Shown here piece after piece: positions 14,236-14,261 of a stretch of 14,261 nucleotides of DNA. The position numbers were made by a program, and so were the translations under genes. The first letter of the stretch is position 1. Each line of letters opens with the position of its first letter. The DNA lies in the NCBI GenBank assembly GCA_964455975.1, contig CAYVYP010000039.1, forward strand, positions 1-14,261, given 5' to 3'. This DNA comes from JAETTH01 sp964455975 (lineage in GTDB: Bacteria > Bacillota > Clostridia > TANB77 > CAG-508). The notes below the pieces were generated by a model. The model saw only the letters and a list, made by a program, of their open reading frames with translations. It made no database searches and was not told the origin of the DNA.

Positions 14236-14261
14236 TTACTTGTCGGCCTATAAGGCCTTGT

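Noticed and set aside
14213..14261. Palindromic sequence at the right edge as a CRISPR repeat or element end
   Set aside because: Only one copy is visible and it sits where a terminator is expected; no spacers or transposase accompany it.

Overview
The window looks like the chromosome of an anaerobic, spore-forming, very AT-rich Firmicute, probably an uncultured gut-type member of the Clostridia. The grounds are strongly A/T-ending codons, purine-rich ribosome binding sites, the spore genes pdaA, yqfC and yqfD, the Firmicute ybeY-dgkA neighbourhood and a clostridial-type agr quorum-sensing system. No mobile element, tRNA, rRNA or CRISPR array is visible.

Layout. Positions 6927 down to 1 (minus strand) hold one closely packed run: pdaA, yqfC, yqfD, an unrecognised 398-residue protein, ybeY, dgkA, a DUF3048 protein and aspS, which leaves the window at its left edge. 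Positions 7012-9190 (plus) hold a promoter, an AgrA-like LytTR response regulator and an AgrC-like histidine kinase whose start lies inside the regulator gene. Facing them on the minus strand are agrB and a 39-codon agrD (9302-9421). The two arms converge on a bidirectional terminator at 9216-9246. Further right on the minus strand are a SAM-dependent methyltransferase coupled to an RluA-type pseudouridine synthase, a one-TM small protein, and uvrC with its own sigma-A promoter.

Main discovery. Three housekeeping genes (aspS twice, the RluA-family gene once, uvrC once) are each out of frame by exactly one base. All four lesions are the same: an extra C directly before a GGA glycine codon, so the ribosome meets an in-frame CGG followed by A. 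Skipping that C, or reading CGGA as one glycine, restores a full family-like protein every time. By eye, these four are the only in-frame CGG codons in any gene of the window, while CGU, CGC and CGA are used for arginine. The preceding codons all differ, and no Shine-Dalgarno stimulator or regular stop codon accompanies the sites. This suggests a general decoding property of the lineage: CGG unassigned, with +1 frameshifting or quadruplet decoding at CGGA. It does not look like decay or random sequencing error. A systematic sequencing artefact remains the main alternative.

The second notable system is the split, convergent agr locus. Its two arms each carry a perfect Spo0A-box heptamer (TGTCGAA) upstream, which suggests a link between quorum sensing and sporulation control.
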